A stretch of DNA of 37,583 nucleotides, from positions 1-37,583 of the forward strand of contig JAJDAV010000053.1 in assembly GCA_029261695.1 (NCBI GenBank). Direction: 5' to 3'. This document shows positions 25,088 through 32,429 of this stretch, in pieces (positions within the stretch are counted from its first letter, which is position 1; each line of letters opens with the position of its first letter). The position numbers and the translations under genes were made by a program. The stretch is from Nitrospinaceae bacterium. Its GTDB lineage: Bacteria; Nitrospinota; Nitrospinia; Nitrospinales; VA-1. The notes beneath the pieces are model-generated. The model was given only the letters and a program-made list of their open reading frames with translations. It did not search any database and had not been told where the DNA came from.

Positions 25088-25519
25088 TTATTTTGGCAGG
25101 CTGGTTTTTCCAAGTTTTAGTAGTATCTGGAACTCTTTTTTGGTGATTGGCATAACTGATAGCCTGGCTTGTTTGATCAATGCAATTTCCGAAAGTTCCT
25201 TTTTGGCTTTTATGACTTCAAGTGGAACCGGAATGTTAAATGGTATTACTGGCTTAAGATCCACAACAACCCAACGCTCATCATCAGTGGTGGGATCAGG
25301 GTAGGCCTCGCGAATGACTTCTGCAATGCCGACAATTTCTTTGCCAATTACACTATGGTAAAAAAGAACGAAGTCGCCTTTTTTCATAGCGTTTAAATTA
25401 TTTCGAGCCTGGTAGTTGCGAACTCCGTCCCAATAAGTGCTGCCATCCTTTTCGAATTGTTCCCAGCTATATTTAGAAGGCTCTTGTTTGACTACCCAAA
25501 AATTGTCTTTATTTTGCAT
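25088..25519 (-). CDS. EVE domain protein
   Basis: The 143-residue protein consists of one EVE (PUA-like) domain. It begins with WVVKQEPSKYSWEQF, continues with WDGVRNYQARNNLNAMKKGD and then VLFYHSVIGKEIVGIAEV, and has PDPT in the ligand-pocket region. EVE proteins bind modified bases in DNA or RNA. Many bacterial copies stand alone with unknown substrate, and no restriction system is adjacent. The length is typical of the stand-alone form. Confidence 0.92.
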   Translation of the reverse strand: MQNKDNFWVVKQEPSKYSWEQFEKDGSTYWDGVRNYQARNNLNAMKKGDFVLFYHSVIGKEIVGIAEVIREAYPDPTTDDERWVVVDLKPVIPFNIPVPLEVIKAKKELSEIALIKQARLSVMPITKKEFQILLKLGKTSLPK

Positions 25520-25644
25520 AATTAGATGATTTTTCTTAGAAAATACTTTATATTATGCCTTTTTGCTGTGATCTTGCTTTCATAGTTTTTAACCAAAAAG
25601 CGCTGTCAACAAAGGGCTTAAAGATAGAATGATCAATTATCTGA

Positions 25645-25673
25645 TTGACGTAAAACTGCAATGGAAATATAAT
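25645..25673 (+). promoter_or_regulatory. Strong sigma70 promoter of the aldolase operon
   Basis: TTGACG (25645-25650) and a perfect TATAAT (25668-25673) are separated by exactly 17 bases. Transcription should begin near 25680. The leader of about 77 bases before the ATG at 25757 contains no obvious riboswitch. Confidence 0.75.
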
Positions 25674-25756
25674 CAATCTCTCCAATATGTTGAAAATTAT
25701 ACTGCAATTTCGTTTTAATCGGGTGTATTAAAATGCCCGTTGGGAGATTTTATAAT

Positions 25757-26707
25757 ATGTATCGAAAAGAAATCAAAGTTTTAGATTGTACTATCCGTGA
25801 TGGCGGATTAATGAACAATCATCTGTTCAGTGATGATTTGGTTCGTGGAGTTTTTAATGCTGTAAACCAGTCTGGTGTTGATTATATCGAACTGGGCTAC
25901 AAGGCGGATGAAAATCAGTTCAAACGTGGTGAGTTTGGGCCGATGAAGTTTTGTTCTGAAAAGGATTTGGATAACGTAATTGGCGATACAGAAGTCAATT
26001 GTAAAATTTCTGTCATGGCTGATATTGGAAGGTTCGATCCTAAGTCGGTTGTTCCCAAAACTGAAAGCCACATTGATATGATGCGTGTCGCTTCTTATAT
26101 CAAGGACATTGATAAAGCGATTGAGTTTGTAAATACTTTGAATGCCAAGGGATATGAAACAACCATCAATATTATGGCTGTTTCTCACGCCAGAGAAAGA
26201 GAACTGGATGAAGCCCTCGAGCAGGTTGAAAAAGAAAGTGCCGCCGATGTTATTTACTTGGTAGATAGTTTTGGTGCTTTGTACTCGGAACAAATAGCTT
26301 ATCTGGCAAAAAAATATAAAGCGGCTATGCCAAGTCGAGAACTAGGTATTCACGCTCATAACAATCAGCAACTAGCATTTGCAAATACGATAGAGGCCAT
26401 CATTCAGGATATAAATTATCTTGATGGAACTATTTTTGGAATAGGGCGTGCTGCTGGCAATTGTCCTCTTGAGTTGTTATTGGGATTTTTAAAGAATCCA
26501 AAATTCAATATTCGTCCTATCCTGGAAGTTCTTGGGAAAGATTTCGTGAAATTACAAAAAGAAATCGAATGGGGATACACTATTCCTTACATGATTACGG
26601 GTATTCTGGATTTGCATCCTCGCGCCGGTATGAAGTTGAGGAATTCTGAAGATAAAGACGAATATTTAGGATTCTACGAAAAACTGACTTCAGAAGCTAA
26701 CGTATAA
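25757..26707 (+). CDS. HMGL-like (DRE-TIM) aldolase, substrate unknown
   Basis: The protein has 316 residues from the ATG at 25757, ten bases after GGGAG; an ATG at 25733 lacks a site. The DRE-TIM metal-binding motif VLDCTIRDGG is at residues 8-17. The barrel strands IELGYK, the later GIHAHNNQQLA (metal His pair) and GIGRAAGNCPLE follow, as in 4-hydroxy-2-oxovalerate aldolase (DmpG/BphI) and HMG-CoA lyase relatives. The C-terminal DmpG communication domain is short or divergent, and no acylating aldehyde dehydrogenase partner is nearby. It is therefore more likely a stand-alone aldolase/acyltransferase-like enzyme. It is followed three bases later by a KDPG/KHG aldolase. Confidence 0.82.
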   Translation: MYRKEIKVLDCTIRDGGLMNNHLFSDDLVRGVFNAVNQSGVDYIELGYKADENQFKRGEFGPMKFCSEKDLDNVIGDTEVNCKISVMADIGRFDPKSVVPKTESHIDMMRVASYIKDIDKAIEFVNTLNAKGYETTINIMAVSHARERELDEALEQVEKESAADVIYLVDSFGALYSEQIAYLAKKYKAAMPSRELGIHAHNNQQLAFANTIEAIIQDINYLDGTIFGIGRAAGNCPLELLLGFLKNPKFNIRPILEVLGKDFVKLQKEIEWGYTIPYMITGILDLHPRAGMKLRNSEDKDEYLGFYEKLTSEANV

Positions 26708-26710
26708 AGA

Positions 26711-27355
26711 ATGGCCTTCGATTTACCTCGATTTGAATCTGAACCCGTTATCGGGATCATCAGAGGTGTGAAGGAAGATTCTCTTGAGGGCGTAGTCGAA
26801 GCTTCGATTGCCGGTGGACTTCGTTTCCTCGAAATCACACTGAATACTCCGAACTGCTTTTCTCTGATAAAAACTATCACCCAAAAATACGACCAATTGC
26901 AGATTGGTGCAGGGACTGTGCTTTCTGCTGATGAAGCGAAATGTGCTTGCGATGCAGGGGCTCAATTTATTGTTGCCCCTAATTTTTCTAGTGAGGTTGC
27001 CTCTTTTTGCAGGGATAATAATATTGCTTATTTCCCCGGCGCACTTACACCTACGGAAATACAAACAGCTTGGAAAGCTGGAGCGACCATGGTCAAAGTT
27101 TTTCCAGCGTCTCAAATGGGACCAAGCTACTTTAAGCAGATAAAAGGTCCTTTTGATAAAATTAAATTGATGGCGGTGGGAGGGGTTAACCCCGCAAACA
27201 TCAAAGATTATCTGGCAGCTGGGGCAGATGCTGTTGCCTTGGGAGGTTCCATTTATTCAATGCAACGAATGGAAAATAAAATGTTTCATGAAATTCAGAA
27301 GGATATTGAAGAATTTATGTTTGAAGTAAAAACTTTTTATTCTAAAATAACTTAA
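26711..27355 (+). CDS. eda: KDPG/KHG aldolase (Eda family)
   Basis: This class I aldolase cleaves 2-keto-3-deoxy-6-phosphogluconate or 4-hydroxy-2-oxoglutarate to pyruvate plus an aldehyde. The 214-residue protein has E41 (FLEITL), the GAGTVL motif and the Schiff-base K129 in MVKVFPAS. MAVGGVNPANI then forms the phosphate site. It is co-transcribed with the HMGL-like aldolase. No Entner-Doudoroff dehydratase is in the window, so a KHG or other 2-keto acid substrate is equally possible. Confidence 0.9.
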   Translation: MAFDLPRFESEPVIGIIRGVKEDSLEGVVEASIAGGLRFLEITLNTPNCFSLIKTITQKYDQLQIGAGTVLSADEAKCACDAGAQFIVAPNFSSEVASFCRDNNIAYFPGALTPTEIQTAWKAGATMVKVFPASQMGPSYFKQIKGPFDKIKLMAVGGVNPANIKDYLAAGADAVALGGSIYSMQRMENKMFHEIQKDIEEFMFEVKTFYSKIT

Positions 27356-27397
27356 GAAGGTTTGACAAATCGCTAAAGATTTTGGTGGAGATTAATA

Positions 27398-27664
27398 ATG
27401 AGTTTTGACTTTATGAAAGATTTTATGATGTTTGAAGACGAAGAGCGGTTTGCTGGACTTTGTGAACAAATTGAAGAAGCGATCAGGGATGTGGATGCAG
27501 GGGAAGGTAAAGTCTCTGAACTAGAAATCATGCAAGCTTTGGACTATGTTGGATTCAATTTGTTCCGCGATAACTGGGAAGAGTATAAAAAAATGGATAT
27601 GATGAATCGTGATCAATCCTATCCCTCCACGTTTAAAGGAAAAGATAAAAGATTTTTGCACTAA
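27398..27664 (+). CDS. Small acidic protein, unknown
   Basis: The 88-residue product is acidic and probably helical (FMMFEDEERFAGLCEQIEEA). A region rich in Asp, Glu and Gly follows (RDVDAGEGKVSELEIMQAL), which resembles a degenerate EF-hand, and the end is basic. A GGTGGAG site lies seven bases before the ATG. It may be the third gene of the aldolase operon (gap of 42 bases). Its stop overlaps the stop of the convergent beta-propeller gene by four bases. Confidence 0.65.
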   Translation: MSFDFMKDFMMFEDEERFAGLCEQIEEAIRDVDAGEGKVSELEIMQALDYVGFNLFRDNWEEYKKMDMMNRDQSYPSTFKGKDKRFLH

Positions 27665-29181
27665 TTCATTTTTTCCAAATCTTTTAGTCGTTGCATCATC
27701 GAGTGCATTTTTTTATCGAGAGTCGTTAGATGACGACCCACCTCACCAATTTCTTTTTTCTCCTGATCCATATAGACCAGCCGGCACTTTTCAATATGCT
27801 CGGTAATATGTTCAATCATGTCATGAATTTCCTCGCTTTCTGATGTTAGCTCATCTGCGGTTTCTTGAAACTGAATGACTTCATCTGTTGTTGTCTCGAC
27901 GGCCTTTCGTCTTTTAACCCATGCACGATAATAGGCAATTACAAATCCAGAAAAAGTCAAAAATATCAAACCTAAAGTGGCTATATCAACGAGTAAAATA
28001 AAGTAGGAACCGAAAAATCGACCGTTGTGAATTTCGGTAATTACTTTGACTACATCCATTTTCATCTCACTCGGCGAGAGTTGGTTGGCCGCGCCACTGA
28101 GGTTTATATTCTCCCAACCTCGCCCATCATCTTTTGAAATAAAGAGGCCGGATGTTGTTCCCGCCAAAATAGTATTTTTATTCAATGCGTAAATATGGGT
28201 AAGATCATGGACTATAGAAGTGCCTCCCTCCAAATCAAGAAAAAGAGAAGTGAGTGGAAACCATGTGTCTCCTCCATCTTTACTTCGAGATATTATTTCT
28301 CCATGCCCAAACAATAAATGTGAAAGATCTTTGGGGTATACGTAGCCTGCTGTAACGGGGAGATCTTTAAAAGTTGGATCGGTAACCCAGTTTCTACCGC
28401 CGTTAAAGGATTTCAAAAGTCCCTGTTGCGTGCTGGTATATAAAAACTCAGGTTCGGTGTTTAGTGAAAGAATTGAGATGGGGTTTTTGACAACTTCATT
28501 CCAGACATTTTCCCATGTCTCACCGCTGTCGTTACTGCGAATTACATTATTAACGGTGACTGCATAAATATGCCCAAGGGAGAATTCAATTTGTGTGACA
28601 GCATTCTCATTGTAAACAATGTCCCATGTTTCACCCGCATCTGAGCTTTTATATATGCCTCCCTTACTGGCAGCAAATAGGACTTCAGGATCTTCAGGGA
28701 GGATTGAAATATCTAGAATATGTGGGTGTGCCAGTCCTGCCGATTCATCGATCCACTCGCTCCAGGTTTCGCCTTCATCCTCTGATTTGAATATGCCTAG
28801 TTTCGTTCCAGCATAAACTGTATTGGGGAAATCAGGGTGTAGTGAGAGGACTTGAATATTCTGGTCGAAAAGGCCCTGATTGATCTGCTTCCAGGTAGTG
28901 CCGGAATCTTTTGATCGATAGATTCCAACATTTGTTCCAATAAAAATTGTTTGGCTTGCAGATGGTGATACCAGAAGCGCCTGAATATTTAGATTGGCTC
29001 TCTGGACATTGAAGTATTTAGCAGGAAGATATTGACCACTTATCTGGGCTTTTTGAATGCCAAATTTTTCCGGGTGCATCAATAGGATGCCAGTAACCGA
29101 AAGTATTAATATAAAGATTCCACATAAAATGCCGGCCCATTTGTGTAGGTTTCGGGATCTTTTAAATAAACGAATTTTCAA
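27661..29181 (-). CDS. Membrane-anchored beta-propeller with PepSY-like helix and shared cytoplasmic tail
   Basis: The protein has 506 residues and starts at TTG after AGGCGG. The N-terminus RNLHKWAGILCGIFILILS with TGILL is the first helix of PepSY-associated transmembrane proteins. A periplasmic beta-propeller follows with seven BNR/Ycf48-like turns: SKDSGTTW, SEDEGETW, SSDAGETW, SNDSGETW, SFNGGRNW, SKDGGDTW, SKDDGRGW. A second helix lies at about 385-415. The last 55 residues are a cytoplasmic tail (IHDMIEHITEHIEKC...) that matches the tail of the upstream iron permease. It lies eight bases after that gene, so co-expression under Fur is expected. Its role could be assembly, sensing or electron transfer for the permease. 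Nothing indicates a peptidase or sialidase active site. Confidence 0.75.
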   Translation of the reverse strand: MKIRLFKRSRNLHKWAGILCGIFILILSVTGILLMHPEKFGIQKAQISGQYLPAKYFNVQRANLNIQALLVSPSASQTIFIGTNVGIYRSKDSGTTWKQINQGLFDQNIQVLSLHPDFPNTVYAGTKLGIFKSEDEGETWSEWIDESAGLAHPHILDISILPEDPEVLFAASKGGIYKSSDAGETWDIVYNENAVTQIEFSLGHIYAVTVNNVIRSNDSGETWENVWNEVVKNPISILSLNTEPEFLYTSTQQGLLKSFNGGRNWVTDPTFKDLPVTAGYVYPKDLSHLLFGHGEIISRSKDGGDTWFPLTSLFLDLEGGTSIVHDLTHIYALNKNTILAGTTSGLFISKDDGRGWENINLSGAANQLSPSEMKMDVVKVITEIHNGRFFGSYFILLVDIATLGLIFLTFSGFVIAYYRAWVKRRKAVETTTDEVIQFQETADELTSESEEIHDMIEHITEHIEKCRLVYMDQEKKEIGEVGRHLTTLDKKMHSMMQRLKDLEKMN

Positions 29182-29189
29182 AATACCGC

Positions 29190-31322
29190 CTAATTTTGTT
29201 TTCCTTGAAATGCTTGTTTCGCCAGTTTTTCATATTCATCTTGAAGCTGGTTTTCGACATATTTGACATGGCCAAATAGCTCGTGAATTTTTACGTCAAT
29301 TTCTTTTAGATGTCCGGATAACTCTTGAAGATCCTGATCTGGCGTGTCTTTAAGTAAGACCTCGCATTTTTTTGCATGATGTGAAATGTGTTCGACGAGA
29401 TCGTGAACCTGGGTAATATTGCTTTGCAACTGGTTTGTTTCTTCTTTTAATTGGGTTGTGCCAAGCTCTGCTTTAATAATAAAGGTATAGACAAGAGCAA
29501 AAATAAAAGCTGCAAATAAGACGGCCTGACCAATAAAGGTCTCCCAGGTGGGATACATTCCCAGCCACGAAATACTTGGAAGAAAATCTACGGCAGTCAT
29601 TGATAACTGTTCACCCATTTGTAATTCATGAAGGCCTTTGCCCATGAAAGTAAAAGCCATGTAGTAAAGCAGGACACTGGTAAAACCAAAAAACCATTTA
29701 ATAGGGATTCGTAGTCCCAATTGGTTGATCAAATAAAAAACTCCGGCAAGTACCACACACCCTGTAAAAAAACCTGGGACAATACCTCCAGTTGACTCTC
29801 CTGCATATAAAAATAGGGCTTTGTAAAATAGGACCGTCTCAAACCCTTCTCTATAGACAGAAATGAAAGCCACTGCACTCAGAGTAAATGCATTACCTTT
29901 AGACAATGCGCCGCGCATTTTTTTGTTGATGTATTCTTGCCACCTTTTATTATCAATTTTCGAAACAAGCCAATAGCTGACTGAAAATAAAATTGCTACT
30001 GCAACGAGCATAATCCAACCTTCTAACACTTCTTGACTTGCCATGCTGAGGTGGAGAACTTCATGGATAATATAGGCAGTAATGAAACTTGCCAGGATTC
30101 CTGCAACGACTCCGATATGAATACTTTTTACACGTGAATCGTTTCTAGATTTTCGTAAGAAGGCTATTAAGGCGGCAATAATCAGTATTGCTTCAAAACC
30201 TTCACGCACGATGATAGAGAAGGACTGGATAAACATTCCTGAAAATCCAACCTTTCTTTTCAATAACTCCAGCCCTCTAGAAAGGTCTAATAGAATTTCA
30301 CCTTGGAGTTTTTCTACATGTTCCAGAGGAGCTCCACGTTTGATTTCGCCTCGATAACGACTGAAAGCAGATTCAAGTTTGACTCCAAGTGGCTTATCTT
30401 GCGTAATCAGGTTTGATTCTATTTTTTCGTAGGTGAGATAGGCATCAAAGGCGATTTCCGCGGCGTCCTCCACCTTTCCTTCTTTATATGTATTTAAACT
30501 TTTGCTTAAAAGGCCCCGAATTTCACCAACTACTTGATCAGCAATTTCAGACCCGGCTTCGCTATTTTCCATCGCGGCCAGTTCTTGGTTTACAGGGGGG
30601 AGTTGAACATCTGCATTGGAGAATGTACGTAGATAATAGGTGACATCCCATATCTGTGCTTCCGACAAAATTCCGGCCCAGGCCATCATTCCCGTATTAG
30701 CAATTCCAACACTAATTACCTCGAAATTATCGTAAGCAGTTGTGTTTTTATCACCTGTCAATTTAGGGTCGGATAAAACAGCAGGGGCGGGGTCGAATTG
30801 GGTTGCCATCGGTCCATCGCCATTGCCTGCAATGCCATGGCAAACGGAACAATTATTCTCAAATATTTTTTTCCCATTGGTCAATGAAACAGGCGTAATA
30901 GGAACTTTATTTATCTCAATACCAAAAGTAGACATTAAATTTGAGTTGGTGTTATTGACTTCATCCCAAACTTTTTGGGAATCTACTTTATTTTCGATCA
31001 TTTCCAAGAGGGTAGGGAAGTGCTGACTTATTAACTTTGCCGCGTCTCTATTTTTAATTTCTTTAGAAACTCTTGAAAATCTTTCTTCGGCTTGTTTTAA
31101 AAATATTTGGCTTTCTTCATACTCAGGAGCAATAACTATTTTCCCGTCTACTACTCCTTCTTCAAATTCCTTTGCCGCAATATTCAACATCATGACAATT
31201 TTTTTTACTTTGTCCTGTGTTTCTTGATTGAATGCTGTTGATGTTACTGGTTTCCCAAAAATGAAAAAGATGGATAATATTAATGTAAGGGAGATTTTGG
31301 GAGTAATGGGAGGAATTTGCAT
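29190..31322 (-). CDS. Cytochrome c-FTR1 iron permease fusion
   Basis: The protein has 710 residues from the ATG at 31322, preceded by AGGA; a TTG at 31358 is an unlikely start. A signal peptide (about 1-30) is followed by a helical region. A c-type cytochrome domain with haem motif C158-SVC-H162 ([18 protein letters not shown]) and a distal Met in TGMMAWAG comes next. A long periplasmic helical segment leads to an FTR1 domain of about seven transmembrane helices. Both iron-binding motifs are intact: REGFEA (373-378) and REGFET (491-496). A cytoplasmic His/Cys tail ([15 protein letters not shown]...) closes the protein. FTR1 permeases import Fe(III) produced by an oxidase; in cytochrome-fused forms electrons are thought to leave through the haem. 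The Fur box and promoter upstream support iron control. Confidence 0.9.
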   Translation of the reverse strand: MQIPPITPKISLTLILSIFFIFGKPVTSTAFNQETQDKVKKIVMMLNIAAKEFEEGVVDGKIVIAPEYEESQIFLKQAEERFSRVSKEIKNRDAAKLISQHFPTLLEMIENKVDSQKVWDEVNNTNSNLMSTFGIEINKVPITPVSLTNGKKIFENNCSVCHGIAGNGDGPMATQFDPAPAVLSDPKLTGDKNTTAYDNFEVISVGIANTGMMAWAGILSEAQIWDVTYYLRTFSNADVQLPPVNQELAAMENSEAGSEIADQVVGEIRGLLSKSLNTYKEGKVEDAAEIAFDAYLTYEKIESNLITQDKPLGVKLESAFSRYRGEIKRGAPLEHVEKLQGEILLDLSRGLELLKRKVGFSGMFIQSFSIIVREGFEAILIIAALIAFLRKSRNDSRVKSIHIGVVAGILASFITAYIIHEVLHLSMASQEVLEGWIMLVAVAILFSVSYWLVSKIDNKRWQEYINKKMRGALSKGNAFTLSAVAFISVYREGFETVLFYKALFLYAGESTGGIVPGFFTGCVVLAGVFYLINQLGLRIPIKWFFGFTSVLLYYMAFTFMGKGLHELQMGEQLSMTAVDFLPSISWLGMYPTWETFIGQAVLFAAFIFALVYTFIIKAELGTTQLKEETNQLQSNITQVHDLVEHISHHAKKCEVLLKDTPDQDLQELSGHLKEIDVKIHELFGHVKYVENQLQDEYEKLAKQAFQGKQN

Positions 31323-31421
31323 AGTCGAAGATCCTAGTAGGGGCCGTTCAAGGAACAATTAACCTTAGAGGGCTGTCATTCATTGATTTATTGGTTTAAA
31401 TCGTAATCGCTGAAAGAATAT

Positions 31422-31440
31422 AATAATGAGAATAATTATC
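31422..31440 (-). promoter_or_regulatory. Fur box over the start of the iron operon
   Basis: AATAATGAGAATAATTATC agrees with the 19-bp Fur consensus GATAATGATAATCATTATC at 16 of 19 positions. It contains a near-perfect 7-1-7 inverted repeat (TGAGAAT, A, ATTATCA). It begins one base downstream of the -10 and covers the predicted transcript start, a position where bound Fur-Fe would block transcription of the cytochrome c-FTR1 gene. Confidence 0.8.
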
Positions 31441-31441
31441 A

Positions 31442-31470
31442 ATACTAGGCTAAAGCCTTTAAAATGTCAA
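31442..31470 (-). promoter_or_regulatory. Sigma70 promoter of the cytochrome c-FTR1/propeller operon
   Basis: On the minus strand a perfect TTGACA (-35, 31465-31470) is separated by 17 bases from TAGTAT (-10, 31442-31447). Transcription would start near 31435, inside the Fur box, leaving a leader of about 110 bases to the ATG at 31322. Confidence 0.7.
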
Positions 31471-31612
31471 TAAAGATAACATTTTAGAAGCATTTTTACT
31501 CAATATGGATGCAAGGTAGAAAGTACTAATTTGAAGGCGAAGTGAGCATCAAAATGAATAATAATTTAGGGAGGTAAATCTACTTGTTATATAAACAGGG
31601 AAAAAACAGCTA

Positions 31613-31864
31613 TTATCCTTCTAATTCTTTAAGTTTATTCTCCCATTGTGTAATCAATTCTCGAAAACGTTCAACATGCTGCTTTTCTTCTTCCATTAAA
31701 TCTGCATACATGCGACGGGTACCAATATCTTCGTCAGAATCTTGCGGAGTTTTTTCTAGTAATGTTTTGTAGTAATTAACAGAGTTTTCTTCGCTGACAA
31801 TCCCTTTTCGGAGAATATTTAAGCGTGCTTGCACAGACCCAATTGTTTCTTCATCAAATTCCAT
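31613..31864 (-). CDS. Half-ferritin-like two-helix protein
   Basis: The 83-residue protein is two amphipathic helices joined by an acidic loop. Helix 1 carries E25/E26 in VSEENSVNYY. Helix 2 carries EEEKQHVERF with E60-x-x-H63. This spacing is the diiron half-site of ferritin-like and rubrerythrin proteins, as in the short encapsulated ferritin-like proteins that dimerise to complete the site. No encapsulin gene or localisation tail is visible. The iron permease operon begins next to it on the same strand, but separate promoters drive the two. A rubrerythrin-like fragment or unrelated helical hairpin remains possible. Confidence 0.65.
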   Translation of the reverse strand: MEFDEETIGSVQARLNILRKGIVSEENSVNYYKTLLEKTPQDSDEDIGTRRMYADLMEEEKQHVERFRELITQWENKLKELEG

Positions 31865-31906
31865 TTTGGAACCTATTTTGAGGTAGAATATTTAGTAGTA
31901 GTTAGA

Positions 31907-31915
31907 ATTATAGCA
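31907..31915 (-). promoter_or_regulatory. Extended -10 promoter of the half-ferritin gene
   Basis: The minus strand reads TGCTATAAT, a perfect extended -10, with the transcript start expected near 31900, about 36 bases before the ATG at 31864. The -35 region is poor, as is usual for extended -10 promoters. Confidence 0.5.
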
Positions 31916-31944
31916 AATTTAACACCATTTTTCTGGAGGGTCCC

Positions 31945-32409
31945 ATGACAAAATTATTTCTTCCAATCTTTCTATTAATGAGTATGTTGGCGGGTTGCTC
32001 ATTACATTCAGGTTCTACTTATGAGCGTGGAGAAATGGGGGCCCCGGCTTATTTTAAGAAAGGCGTTATCTTATCGGTTCGGGATGTGAAAATTAAGGGA
32101 ACCGAATCAGGCGCTGGTGCAGCCGCAGGTGCAGCAGCAGGTGGTCTTGCGGGTTCGACTTTGGGAGGGAACACAGCAACTCGGGCTTTAGGTGGTTTGG
32201 GGGGTGCTGTGATCGGGGGAATCGTGGGTCACACGACCGAAAATGTTATCACTGGGGGTGATGCTTCTGAGTTTATTATTCAGCCTGACGAAGGCGAACC
32301 CTATTCAGTGGTACAAGTAAATGATGAAGATTTGAAAGCTGGAGAAAGAATATTGATTATGGAATCGGGCAAGTTACGTATTGTTCGTGATAGTACTGCA
32401 AAAAAATAA
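31945..32409 (+). CDS. Glycine-zipper outer membrane lipoprotein (SlyB/Pcp-like)
   Basis: The 154-residue protein has a lipoprotein signal with lipobox LAGC (Cys18). A glycine/alanine zipper follows at about 55-97 (GAGAAAGAAAGGLAGSTLGG and GGLGGAVIGGIVGH), and then a small beta domain that ends in RIVRDSTAKK. This is the layout of 17-kDa antigen/SlyB proteins of the outer membrane. A GGAGGG site lies just before the ATG. It is transcribed away from the half-ferritin gene and towards the carboxypeptidase gene, with a gap of 20 bases. Confidence 0.85.
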   Translation: MTKLFLPIFLLMSMLAGCSLHSGSTYERGEMGAPAYFKKGVILSVRDVKIKGTESGAGAAAGAAAGGLAGSTLGGNTATRALGGLGGAVIGGIVGHTTENVITGGDASEFIIQPDEGEPYSVVQVNDEDLKAGERILIMESGKLRIVRDSTAKK

Positions 32410-32429
32410 TTAACTGAAGAAATGAAGAA

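Noticed and set aside
25808-26293. Minus-strand open frame of 161 codons inside the HMGL-like aldolase gene
   Set aside because: It is antisense to conserved DRE-TIM sequence and looks like no protein family; treated as a shadow.
26723-27115. Minus-strand open frame of 130 codons inside eda
   Set aside because: It lies opposite the conserved aldolase active site and has no supporting signal.
31584-31772. Plus-strand TTG frame with a GGGAGG site in front of it
   Set aside because: The site is good, but the frame runs antisense through the half-ferritin gene and encodes a low-complexity Ser/Lys-rich peptide; the minus-strand gene explains the region better.
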